Below, in pieces: positions 11,478 through 31,627 of a stretch of DNA of 64,000 bases. Source of the DNA: Euptelea pleiosperma (Eukaryota > Streptophyta > Magnoliopsida > Ranunculales > Eupteleaceae); NCBI GenBank assembly GCA_035048495.1, contig CM068551.1, forward strand, positions 21,330,248-21,394,247, given 5' to 3'. The position numbers and the translations under genes were made by a program. The notes under the pieces are model-generated. The model searched no databases. It was not told the origin of the DNA and saw nothing but the letters and a program-made list of their open reading frames with translations. Positions within the stretch are counted from its first letter, which is position 1; every line of letters begins with the position of its first letter.

Positions 11478-14400
11478 TCAAACCTGTTGCTTCTTCTTCT
11501 TTGGTCTCCTTTTTCTTCGAGGTTTGTGAGCATCCGAATTGGAACTTAAATTACTACTATGACCTGTCTGTGCATTTGACGATCCCCTATTTCTTGAGGA
11601 AGAGCTTAAATTACTACTATGACCTGTCTGTGCATTTGACGATCCCCTATTTCTGAAGGAAGAGCCACCCCTGCTATTTGATGTGTTGCTGGATGTAGAC
11701 AATTCCACCCTGTCCCTGGATGGTTTCTTGCTTGATGAACATCCAAACCTTGATTGAGCACGACTTGCACTTCTGAACGAATTTACTGATGGCCTAGGAG
11801 GAGGCATTAGAGCACGAGCAGACATCTGCCTCTGCATAATTAAGTGAAGAGAAGTCAGTAAATATTGTTAACAACTTAAATGTATGTCTTCTTATAACAG
11901 CACAACCCCCACATTAGACAAATGACCTGATTCTTTTCGTCACTAGACATGCCAGATGCTGCTTTGCCAGAAGTACTCGAAGCTTGTTCTCTGCAGAACA
12001 AAAGACGGTAAATTTTCCATGCATCTTTTCATCAATTGAATTTTAATCAAGATAGAAGCGGTGTAATCACACTCTCCAACTATTTGGCAACTGAGAGGCT
12101 TGCATCCAAATTTGAGATAAGCAACTTGGATAAATCAAGCAGTTGTCTTTACTCTGTACTGGCTAGTTCTAGTAAATAAGAATTCATTTTGACGGTAAAG
12201 AGAACTACAGAGTGGTATTTCTCATAAACACAAAATCTACATTGGGTCTGTATTCTCTTTTCTTATTACCTCATTCTGTTTTGGCCCGCCTGGACTAATG
12301 CAATCAAAGTAAGAGCAAATAATGCATTTCCAAGTAATGGAAGGAATTAAAGCAGCCCTAGCAGGACAACAATATCACTATTGCTAAAAATTAATATATT
12401 GAGTTGGAAAGTGCAGCATCTAAATAAAACACTGTACCTTGTACTTTTATCTGTCCATTCATCATCAGCATCTGCTTCGTCACTTGAGCTTCCAGTCAAG
12501 AAGAAATCATCCTCGCTCATATCCAGAAGACCGTCATCCTCACTCCCTGTTTCTGTTAATGAAAGTTGTCATAAAGCATCAGATGCAGGAGCATAGCAAA
12601 GGAATGTCATATTTTACAATAATCTGGAGAATTTTGCAGGTACGACAAAACATGTATGCGGGAAGGAATCAGGGCACTCTGCACGTGTCTTTTTCAAGTG
12701 TATGTCAACTATTGGTCCAGTTATGATTTCTCTTTTGGTGCCCAAAGAAGAGGATGGAGTAATTAGACGGTTAGTAAACTTTGGTTTGGAATAGGTGTTT
12801 ACACAAGTATAGGCAATGCTTTTACAGAAGTAAGGTCCCTTGGGACACCAACCATATGACCGTTCAGGATAGTGTACAGGAAAATTACAATTCGGTCACA
12901 CCTTGAACCAGTTTAAAACCCAGCCTGAACTTAACCATATGACCGTGCGTACAGTGTACCAGTCCTAACCTTGACCCAGTTTTTATCACGACCTGTTAGA
13001 CCTATTCAACCCAGACGATCCAACCGTTGAATCATTCTCCCCAGAAGTCTGACCCTCCTCTTTGGGTCTGATCACCAGCATATTGAGCTTTTTAAGTTAA
13101 TGATTTTCCAGCCTATCCCTTAAATTAATTTATAAAGATAGTAAAATAACTTGTCCGTTGTTATATATTTATATATATAGAGGATTTTTTTTTCTTAAGT
13201 GATATAGAAGGGGTTAAGGTTTAGTTTCTTCATGTTTTGGAGACAAATGATTATGTTTCTGCCTTCCCCAACAATACGTGTAATCCTCTTATAGATTCTT
13301 TCTCACACCCCAACTGCTATAAGAGGATCTGGTGATAGGCTTTAAACTCATATCTGAATTATGTTTCTACTTTCTACTATTCTCAATCTTTCACGATTTG
13401 AATTACTTTTTTAGTGATTAGTTTGTTAGTAAGTTAATTTGCATCCTTTCTTATTACTTACAATAAAAATTAAAAATTTTGTCCTTCGTTATGTAAATTT
13501 TTCTCATTTACTTGATATTCAGACGAAATTGAAGGAATTTTTAGTTTTTTGGGAGATATTAATTTTTATAGTGTTGAATGACTATTCTAAGTTTTCCTCT
13601 ATTTTTTTATATTTCAACTTTTTTCTCTAGTTTTTTAAATAATTTTTAAAATTTCAGCGGACATCACAAGTTGATCCGAGTCGGCCCAATGGTCTGACAG
13701 GTTTGGGCTGACCTGCTCGTAAAACAGGTCAATGAACATGGTGGGTATTAAAACATTGCAAGGACTGTACAGGAGCTTATAGAATAGGACATATAAATCA
13801 CCTTCTAAATCCTTTCCACTAGCTGCTGCAGCAATGATATTTGCTTTAATTTGCTCACGCAATCTGTTTCTCCTATCAACTATGTCAGCATCATCGCCTC
13901 CAATGAATAAAGACACGTATTTCTCAGTCTTGGGGAAGAACTGCAGTTCAAGGGAAACAGGCATCAAACTTTATCTCTACAGATTTAAAGTTTTTCATGA
14001 CAGCAATCAATACAATTATCTATGCATATAAATGAAAATTATGAAGCATCTATTAGTACTATCTATGTTGCATACAGGTGTCAAACACATGTCGGAGTCC
14101 AACACAATACAGATTCTGGTGCGACACTTCCAAATTCCCTCTCTTTTTTCCATTCTTACAAAATACTAACTGACATTTGGCATAGGTATGAACTTACCTA
14201 TTAGGATTGAAGTTAACTTAAGAAGCACTTTTTTAAAGCACAACAAGCTCCCAAGTCCCAAATCGCCAAAAGCAGAAGCCATTTCCAGCGGCTTCTGCTA
14301 AATGCTTTTGCCGCAAAAAGTTCTTAAGAAAAATTCTTTACACATTTATCCTTTAAAAAATTGTAGTACCAAAATACCCTTTGGTAATAAGAAAAAAAAT

Positions 14401-16091
14401 CTATATTTTTTTTATTTTGCCCCAAAAAGCCTTTTTTTACCAAACACCATAGAAGGGCTTTTTAAGAAAAGAAGCACTTTTTCTTGTATAGTTACCAAAC
14501 AGCCAAAATAGCTTAACTCAGGCACTTTACATATAGGTGCTATTGGGTAAGCACTTAAGATAAGCTTTAAGCTTACCCAAACGCATTCAATTGTGTGAAA
14601 CAAATCATAAGATATCCTAACACATTATTTACTACTATCCTTCTTATTAAATAAAAAAAAACTATTTAAAGTATACTGCCAAGTCCTCAAATCCAATTTT
14701 TCAAGATTCGACATGCGAGTCGGACTCCGAAACCCATATATCAACGTAGGCAACTATAACTAACAGTTGCGGACCACAGCGTCTTATCTTAATTCACTAA
14801 TTCAGTATCTGAAAGAAAAAACACCAATAGTTGATGTGTTTTCATCGTTATAATGAGACGTGTTTAAATCTGATCCATGGATTAAACTCTCGCATGATCA
14901 TCTTGGACTCATTAAGTAAAGAAAGGCTTGAAAAAACTGTTCTGAGTAAAGCTTACCCTAACATATTCAAGATCTTCTTTCAATTTGGAGCGCTGGTCAG
15001 CAATTTCAGCGTCTTGGGTATGATCAGATGACGCACGTTGCAGTTTCTCCAAACGCCTTATTCTCCTCTCTATCTTTCTTCTTTCTATTTCACACAAACA
15101 TTACTCTCAAGAGTTAGGAACAGCATGTAAATCTCCTGACAAACAAAATGATATATTGCTCAAAATATGCATATGACTTTTAACATAGTGGAAAAAAAAA
15201 ACACAAAAAGCATACCAAAAAACTTTATCTTTCTGTCACGCAGAAATATTTTACGTTCTATAGCCAAACGAGTTTGAATGTCCTGCTGCTTCTTGAGCTC
15301 TTCCAACTTCTTTTCTTGCGCCACTCTGACTTCGGTGGGGAGGCTCTAGAATAAATCGAGAAGTTAAGATGTGTTCTAGGATCCCAATAAACAATAAAAA
15401 ATATATTCCATAATTTCAAAAAGATCCACTGCAATTGAATAGAATTATTCTAGTGTTGATGTACATTCCCATAAATGTACATCTTAACAGCTTATAATTG
15501 AGCGCAAAAATGTCCATGTAACCATTGCAAAAATCTCAAATAAGCATGTTGTGAATCATCACTTGTTTATCGACAGAAATTTGACTAAAAACCACGGAAC
15601 ATAAATTCCATATGAATCCATAAAAAAATACACATTTTGCAATAATATCATATAATTAACAAATTTTTCAAACTAAAAAAAAATCGCATCTTCGACCCAA
15701 AACACCAAGAATTCAACCCATGTTCTTCTCAAAATAAATAGTTGCTTGGACATCATTCAGATATAACTATACATTAGAACACAGAACTACACACAGTACT
15801 AAGCAACTTCAAACCTGTGCAACCCAACCCTAACAACCAAAAATAAGCACTTATCAAAATAAATAAACAACCAACTAATAATAAGCAAACCAAAAATTCT
15901 ACCTTTCGAAGCATTCGCTCAGTCGATCGAATCTGATTCTTAAGAGAGACCGATTTGGGCTTCTTCTTCTCGACCCCTAATCCCTTCGAGACAGTTTTGG
16001 GCTTCTTCTTCTCGACCCCTAATCCCTTCGATCGACGACTAGCAGGTCTCCGTTCGGCGACCCTGCGCTTGCCATAACCACCGTGCGCCAT
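11478..16091 (-). CDS. EFG1: rRNA-processing protein EFG1
   Basis: Seven exons, read on the minus strand: 16091-15903, 15345-15216, 15084-14957, 13940-13802, 12552-12438, 11990-11927 and 11831-11478. They join to 372 residues with GT-AG introns and matching phases. The Efg1 domain spans about residues 48-195: SLKNQIRSTERMLRK, VRVAQEKKLEELKKQQDIQT, RRKIERRIRRLEKLQR and FFPKTEKYVSLFIG. In yeast and other eukaryotes Efg1 is a nucleolar component of the early small-subunit processome, needed for 18S rRNA maturation. The C-terminal half has an acidic stretch (EDDGLLDMSEDDFF), a Ser-rich linker and a final basic tail RRKRRPKKKKQQ, a likely nuclear or nucleolar signal. Two in-frame tandem duplications occur in the coding sequence, one of 14 residues in exon 1 and one of 20 residues in exon 7. 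A GTG 15 bases upstream extends the frame but is not a credible start. Confidence 0.93.
11540..11660. repeat. 60-bp tandem duplication in EFG1 last exon
   Basis: Two nearly identical 60-bp units, with CTTAAATTACTACTATGACC beginning at 11545 and 11605, encode two copies of a 20-residue Ser/Asn-rich block (RNRGSSNAQTGHSSNLSS). The unit is a multiple of three, so the frame is kept. The near identity points to a recent event. Confidence 0.9.
15960..16035. repeat. 42-bp tandem duplication in EFG1 exon 1
   Basis: Two in-frame copies encode SKGLGVEKKKPK, at residues 21-32 and 35-46. They lie in the basic N-terminal tail before the conserved domain, so the change probably alters only the length of a flexible Lys-rich segment. 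Confidence 0.85.
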
Positions 16092-16233
16092 TTTTCTTGG
16101 AATCACAGACGAGAATCTTAGCCGTACGGTGTGGGTTTTCTAGGGTTTCAGCTGGAGCTTCAGCGTAAGAGGAGATTGCGAAATTGCAAATCTAGGGCCT
16201 CCCTCTCACACTGCAACTTCAAGACAAGTAAAA

Positions 16234-16630
16234 TTTTGATGACAGGGCCCTGTCATCGAAGCCGATGACAGAGCGCAATATGAGCCACATGGCACACTCT
16301 TAGAGGACTCTGACCGTGTGGATGTTTGGCAAATCCCTAGGTGGACCTACAAACCAAAAATCTGCTCGATTAAGTAATTTCTAGGTGTTGGATTGGAATT
16401 TTTTGATTTAACCGTTGGAATTTGAGCATTATTGACCATTATGTTTTAGGTACAAAGATCCAAAGGTTTGAAATTGCTAATCAAGCTGCTTTTTGGTTTT
16501 AGGTCCACCTGGTAGGGATGGAAAACACATCCATACAGTCGGACTCGTCTAAAGGTGTGCCGCGTGGCTCATATTGTGCCATGTCATCGGCCTCCATGAC
16601 ATGGCACAATATGACAGTCCTGTCATCAAA
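16234..16630. mobile_element. MITE, GCCACGTGG family, copy 3
   Basis: Ends pair as TTTGATGACAGG at the left and CTGTCATCAAA at the right. Further in, AATATGAGCCACATGGCACAC pairs with GTGCCGCGTGGCTCATATT. The usual family words (CTAGGTGGACCTACAAACC, GGTACAAAGATCC) are present. It sits about 140 bp upstream of the EFG1 start codon, inside the likely promoter. Confidence 0.8.
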
Positions 16631-17043
16631 GATTAGGTGGTGTTGGGTAAAACTTTTTGTCAACCTTAAGTCTATTGAACCGAAATTGTGATTCGGGCAC
16701 ACAGTAAACCACTTAATTTCAACACTTATCATCAAAATTACTGAAATAAAGTGAACTAAGAAAAAAACACAACCTTCACTTATTGCCATGAGTGAATGAA
16801 TCTTTAAAAAATATTCTTAGCTTCTTTTTTAATACTAACAAAGTATCCTAATAACTTACAAAAGTATCCTTTTACACATTCCAAAATACCCATAATGTCC
16901 TTGACTTAATTTTAATACTTAACACCTCCTTTACAAAACAATCTAAATTCAGGCATAAATCATTAAGCTATCAAACCTTGAGCACTTTAAGCTTTTAGAT
17001 TTGATAACTTAATTTACCAAACTGGCACATTTTTAAGTGGATA

Positions 17044-17240
17044 TTAACTGTATGGATGTTTGGCCAATTACTATGTGGACCAATAAATCAAAAATTAGCC
17101 TGATTAGGGATTTAAAACCTTTGGATCTTTGTACCTAAATAATGCTCAAATTCCTACGGTTAAAATCAACCCATGAAAATAACTTCAATCCAACGCCTAG
17201 AAATCACTAATCGACTCTATTTTGGTTCGTAGATCCACAT
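17044..17240. mobile_element. MITE, GCCACGTGG family, partial copy
   Basis: One arm and the centre of the family are present (CTGTATGGATGTTTGGCCAAT, GGATCTTTGTACCTAAATAA, AACGCCTAGAAATCACTAATC). The second arm stops after GTAGATCCACAT, where an AACGG-family element abuts it. Confidence 0.65.
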
Positions 17241-17494
17241 ACAAATTTAACGGATTTTAATGGATTTAACGGCCTTTTTTCACAATTTTTTTTAAAATTA
17301 AACGGATTTTAACGGACTTAACAGCCGTTTTTTTCACAATTTTTTTTAAAATTAAACGGCTGTTTAAACGATTTTAACGGCCGTTAAAACAAAAAACCGG
17401 CCGTTTTTTTTAAAACCGATAAAACGTGTTTAAACGGTTTTAATGGAAACGGGCTTGGGGCGTTACCGTTTAAACGGCCATTTTTAAAACCATG
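17241..17494. mobile_element. hAT-type MITE, AACGG family, copy 2 (left end lost)
   Basis: The sequence is composed of repeated AACGGATTTTAACGG and AACGGCCGTTTTT words and ends TTTTTAAAACCATG, the family right end. No matching left terminus or 8-bp duplication is found, so the left end is truncated or decayed. Confidence 0.65.
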
Positions 17495-17797
17495 CTTGAA
17501 ATCACCTCATCCCATATGGCCCCGTGGTGTTGCATTGTGGGGATTCTAGCCCTTGACACCTAGTCCTGTGGTCCAGCCTAACAGTATTGTCCATCCGAAC
17601 AAATTAAGGAGCCTCTCTGTGACCAAAATTAATAACACTATATTATATTCATGAACATGAATATGGACCATCCAAACAATCTAAATAAAAACCTTCACTA
17701 TAGGATCACAACCATTCAACTCAGTGATTGATATTTTGCATTGATCAGATGGACAAATGCACATATTATATGTGAAATGGAAAAAAAAAAAAAAAAA

Positions 17798-18050
17798 AAG
17801 CAAAATCTTCGGCGCGGCTTCCATGCGCCAGGGTTGTACGGAGTAAACAAAATGATCTTGCTCAAGTTGTGCCACGTCAACTAAAAAGCTAAAAGTAACC
17901 ATGCCCCCGACGTAACTGACTAACCTGGGTTGCGGTTGTGTTTGTAATTGCAAATTTTTTAGCTTTTTTGCTAATGTGGCACAACTTGAGCAGGGCCATT
18001 TTGTTTGGTCCATACGGTCCTGGCCCATGGAAGCCGTGGTGTGCACGTGC
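17798..18050. mobile_element. Inverted-repeat MITE, unclassified
   Basis: The left arm (GGCTTCCATGCGCCAGGGTT, then ACAAAATGATCTTGCTCAAG and TTGTGCCACGTC) pairs with the right arm (GTGGCACAACTTGAGCAGGG, then CATTTTGTTTGG and CATGGAAGCC). The arms are about 80 bp each with a short spacer. No coding sequence is present. Confidence 0.7.
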
Positions 18051-18375
18051 ACAAGAATCTTTGTTCACTGCGTGCAAATTCAACATATTTGTGGCGATTG
18101 GCTCATTTTTATAGTTGGTTGACAATTCCCATGAATGTTAATAGTTACTACTTTTATGGCAAAGTAGCCTTGTAGTAACTTTTAAAATTTTTGTTAGTAA
18201 CTATTTTCATTGACGTTAGTGACCTTTTATGCACGGTGCATGAAGATTCTTAGGTGCGTTGAAGAAGAGCCCTAAATGAACATAATTCATTCTTATCATT
18301 GAAATGTATAGAAAATAAACCATGCAAAGGCTAATCCAATAGATAAAAATTACAAATCAAGATGAATTTTCTTAT

Positions 18376-18460
18376 GTAGGTCCACCTAGGGATGGGCCAA
18401 ACATCTATATGGTGAATGATCTTTAAGATTGTGCCATGTGGCATTAACGTGGCACAAATT
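18376..18460. mobile_element. MITE, GCCACGTGG family, solo arm
   Basis: Only one arm is recognisable: GTAGGTCCACCTAGGGATGG followed by GCCAAACATCTATATGGT and GTGCCATGTGGCA. The other arm is not found nearby. Confidence 0.5.
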
Positions 18461-18889
18461 ATTTAGTGTCAAAATTCAACGTTTACAAAAAAGATAAAAG
18501 TTATTTAGAAGTCTCCCAACAATCCATTATTAAAAGAGTAACGATCATATGGTCAAAGTCAATGGATCTACATTAAGATGTCATTTTATAATTGACCAAA
18601 AATATACTTTGAGTTGCATGCTAAATAATAATGTTAAAATTTCACAGTTAAAAATCAACTCATGAAAATTTACTCAATTCGAATGCCTAGAAATTAGGCT
18701 CATTTATTTTTTGCACGAAAGTTTTTTTTTTTTTTTCTAAGATGTCATAGTTTACCAATTCAACGGTTTTATCTATACGAATGCGTACACACACACACAC
18801 ACACGTAAGCAAGCGAAATTTATTTCATACCCTAATGGGTTTCATTACAAGAAGCCGAGTGCGTTATACGCACCGTCCTCTGAAGTTAA

Positions 18890-19382
18890 GGGTTCGTTTG
18901 GTACGTGAGAAAAAGAGTTCTGACGGCGAATATTTAGCCAGGCAAATAATTATAAATATTTAACAATGTTTGGCACGTGTATGAGCTAGCTCACTTCAGC
19001 TTACTTCATTTTCTTTCAATTTGAGTAGGTCCCACATATCAAAGTAAGTCAAAAATAGGTTGGGCGAGTATGAGAACCACATATTATGTCAAATGATAAA
19101 AAATAAAAATTCATTTTTATCTTTTTTATATATTAAAAAATTAATTTTTATTGAAAATAGTGATTTTCCGGCGAGAAAATAAAATTTTCTCACCAAGGCA
19201 TAATTGGTGTGAAAATATTTACACAGGGGGGAGGTGATCAAATGTTTTCCCGCCGCGGAGGGCAAATATGTGGGCCCGGCTAAATATTCACCGAGGGCAA
19301 GTGGCTGCCAAACGCACCCGGGTGAATATTAGTGCGCGCAAATATTTTATTTTCCCGCCCCGGTGCGTTACCAAACAGGCCC
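18890..19382. mobile_element. Tourist-like PIF/Harbinger MITE
   Basis: Ends are GGGTTCGTTTGGTACG and GCGTTACCAAACAGGCCC, which are inverted repeats with few mismatches. It is flanked by TAA at 18887-18889 and 19383-19385, the three-base duplication of the PIF/Harbinger superfamily. The 493-bp interior has no transposase. It lies about 195 bp upstream of the NDUFV2 start codon. Confidence 0.85.
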
Positions 19383-19577
19383 TAAATGAAGAAAGGAAAA
19401 GATACTATCATCTTGAGGACGACACACACCATAGGCTCCACTCCGTTGTTTGCTGTGAATCTCGAGGATCATTAGCGGTCTAGACTTAAGGACGACCGCC
19501 ACTTAAGGATGATAGTAATACCACTCAGAAAGAAAACCTTCTCTCTCCGTCTGCTCCCATCTCTGGACATCGTCACA

Positions 19578-28719
<9,142 letters not shown>

Positions 28720-29518
28720 AGTTCAAATGGCACATGTTATTCCCAATAATGCAATGCTTGGATGTTGATTGGCTTCCCCTTGTTGGAAGCTCCCGTTGTC
28801 ATTGTCTGTGCTCGACCGTTGTTAAAAGGTTATCTGCCAGCATGGTACTGGTAGAGTAATTAATTCATCCATTTTCCATTACTTTTTTGAGTTTTAGTTC
28901 ATTTATTCTCATATACCACCCTTATCAAAAAAAAAAAAATTTCTCATATACCAGATGATCCATATGACTGCTGTTCTATCAACTTCTCAAGAAATCTTGG
29001 AAGGTTACCCCATATCCGGTATTCTTCATATCATTCCAGATATTCCAAGATTTACAATATCTATCATTGGGAGAGCAAGCTGTCATTACAGATGTATGGG
29101 TTGCCATCACAAAATCAACATCCTAGATGGAACTCTTCCTCTATGCTTTTGTCATTTCTATCTTTATCAGCAGCTAGTAAAATGCCTAAACAGGACTAGG
29201 AGATGGGCCTACCTCCCTCACGGGTGCATCTCTCAGCCAAGTTGTAGACAATATTTCTTGAAGATGTCTGCTTTCAGAAGAAAATTAGAACTGATTAAGA
29301 CACTCAATGCACTCATTACTACATGTGTGGGTGCAGCTTGTGCCGGAACATTCTTGCACGCATCAACTTTTTCACGCAACGCGTGCACATTTCACTATCA
29401 AACTAGACCATTTGGGAAGGCCTTGGTTGTGTCGTTGTCATACTGATGCATTGCACCTCAGATATGAGTTGGTTAACATACTTGTCATTATACGGTAATG
29501 TGGGGATTTCCACGTGAG
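28720..29518. other. NDUFV2 3' flank, no further gene recognised
   Basis: The start of this stretch is the expected 3' untranslated region. A 163-residue plus-strand frame (28955-29446) has no resemblance to a known family and no splice context. I treat it as chance. Confidence 0.4.
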
Positions 29519-29524
29519 CTGTTG

Positions 29525-29851
29525 ATCGGCCTTATAACGGAATCGGACTTCCCCTGTTATATTATATACTGTTTTAATGCTCAGAAAATAACGGCCGTTA
29601 TTTTTCTGTTATAACGAAAATGACCATTATTTTCTGAAAAAAAGTTGTTACAAAAAGTCGGTTATTTCTGTTATTTTTCCGCTACAAAGTTTTTTGGAAA
29701 TTTGAAATTCAAATTTGAATTTTGGCACCCTTTTTTTTTTTTTTTCCATTTTTGCCCTGGCATTACAATCTGTTATGAGGGCTGTTATAACAGAAAAAAA
29801 GATAACACCCCCAGTCCGTTATACCGTTGTAACAACCCCTTTTAAACCTTG
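29525..29851. mobile_element. hAT-type MITE, AACGG family, copy 3 (left end lost)
   Basis: Family words CTTATAACGGAATCGGACTT, ATAACGGCCGTTATTTT and TTATACCGTTGTAAC are present, and the right end TTTTAAACCTTG is intact. The matching CAAGGTTTAAA left end is missing. Confidence 0.7.
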
Positions 29852-30057
29852 GCGCATAGCACAGGTCAGGACATCCGTGTGGATGGCTGAATGTAATTGT
29901 CGCTTGCGCACACACCGGAACATGAAGGTTACTTATTAAGGACATTGTTTGTTCGTTTTTTAAATAATCCGTACGATTCGTGAAAAATTCAAGAATTTAC
30001 TAACTAGGGTCAAAGCACGGTATAGTGCAAGCCAACTTGGAGATTGCGAATGGCGTT

Positions 30058-30333
30058 CAATTTTTTGGGGCCCACTGACCGCATGGATGTTTATCCCACC
30101 CCTTAGTGGATATACTCATATACATACCAAAAATCAGATTAATTGATGATTTCTGGCCTTTGGATTAAGCACCCAAAAAATATGCAAAAACATCATTGAA
30201 TGCAACAGCTAGAATCAATCTAAAACGGTGCTAAAATATATGGCTAGAGAAAACCATTCAGACTGATTTTTGGTATGTATATCCACCAAGGGGTGGGCTA
30301 AACATCCATGCGGGTTGTGGGCCCAAAAAATTG
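30058..30333. mobile_element. MITE with GCATGGATGTTT arms (related family)
   Basis: Ends pair as CAATTTTTTGGGGCCCAC and GTGGGCCCAAAAAATTG. The arms carry GACCGCATGGATGTTTATCC and its mirror, plus a CCCCTTAGTGGATATAC core. It resembles the GCCACGTGG family in layout but differs in sequence, so it is a sister family. A diverged relative is at 61325-61555. Confidence 0.7.
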
Positions 30334-30565
30334 AGCTATGTAGGGCCTACGGCTTCAATCCTAGAATCTCAATCTCTCTCTCTCTCTCATATCTTATATA
30401 TGGACTGTTTAAAACCCGGACTGGTTCGAATCGTTCCCAAAAACAGTTAAGGTCAGCAGCATCGACCCACTTTTTTGAATTTTATAATTTTGTAAACAAC
30501 CAGAAAAAAACATACAGTTCAACTGTTTTACCATCCAGTCCAATTCGATGACCGGTCCAGTAATA

Positions 30566-30890
30566 ATTTTAGTAACACCCCCTTTAAATTTGGAAGTAAT
30601 TAGTAATACCCCCATATAAACTTTAGGATTACCCCCCCCCCCCCCCCCCCCCCCCGACCTAGTTTAACCATATCATTTGACTAACGTTTTAATGTGACAA
30701 AGTATCATGCGCCTGTTAACGCACCTATGAAAGAGGACGACAATATTACAAGAACAATGCTAACCACGTTTGATTCAAGTCCGTTTTACCTTAAGTCAAC
30801 CACTGTAAAACTAGGTCAAGGGGGGGTAATTGAAAGTATAAAACGGGTATTACTAATTACTTATAAATTTCAAGGGGGTGTTACTAAAAT
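30566..30890. mobile_element. Inverted-repeat element with a 24-base poly-C tract
   Basis: The left arm ATTTTAGTAACACCCCCTTT pairs with the right arm AAGGGGGTGTTACTAAAAT. Deeper, AAGTAATTAGTAATACCC pairs with GGGTATTACTAATTACTT. Inside the left arm lies an uninterrupted run of 24 C at 30632-30655, facing a shorter G-run in the right arm. Confidence 0.7.
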
Positions 30891-30893
30891 ACC

Positions 30894-31409
30894 CTAAAAA
30901 CATTGTACAGGAATGACCAGTGGAGCCATGGAATCGGAATGTTGCTGTGTACCATCCAATTGAACAGGTTTGACCCTAAGACTCTCTTTCTCTCTCTCTA
31001 ATGATTCACCCTCCAATAATGATTCAAGAGATTTGAAGAAAAACTTCAAGTTGCTTTTAAAAAACACACCCCACTCACCCCACAAGAAACTGGGTAGCAT
31101 AATAGATTTCTCTTGACTATAACCTTCCAACACAACTTTTTCAAACAACCAACCATTATCCATTTCAACTTCCTTTCCATTTTCTTCCAATACATTAATT
31201 ATATCTATGTACCCATCCCTCCCTTTTAGAAGGACCCACCACCCACTATCAAAAAAGACGGTCCCCACCACAAAGTGTTTTGGCAATCCACCACTATCCC
31301 CACCACTAATAAAAAGAAAGAGCAGAGTAAGAGAGCTTTGACAATTCTCCCCTTCACTCAAACATGGCGAGACTTTTGAGTACCCTGTAATTTTTTTTCT
31401 AGGAATCAC
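30894..31409 (-). other. Unassigned 171-codon open frame
   Basis: This frame lies just beyond the UNE12-like gene's 3' end. It contains FDSGWWVLLKGRDGYIDIIN and a Phe/Leu-rich C-terminal half, and I recognise no family. Its left end runs up to the inverted-repeat element at 30566-30890. It may be a worn retroelement piece or chance. Confidence 0.2.
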
Positions 31410-31627
31410 ATCACACCCTGTTTGACAAAACAGGAAATAAAAAAGGCTAAAGCAAAACTATGGCATCTGACTTTGATTCCAATGCTTATGGGGGGTGTTA
31501 GAATCCAGCCCAAGTAAGAACTACCCAACGCGTGGGGTAGGAATGGGACTACTAAAAACAGGTGGGACCCTGTTGTGCGTTAGGAGTTGTTGACGGGCAC
31601 GTGCACGCGTGTAACCCTTTTTTGGGT

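Noticed and set aside
16092..16106. Upstream GTG extension of EFG1 exon 1 (adds five codons)
   Set aside because: Plant nuclear genes start at ATG, and the ATG at 16091 gives the MAHGGYGKR start in good context.
17640..17680. TTCATGAACATGAA palindrome
   Set aside because: Short palindromes of this size are expected by chance in AT-rich DNA.
28955..29446. 163-codon plus-strand frame downstream of NDUFV2
   Set aside because: No domain, no splice context and composition like the surrounding non-coding DNA.
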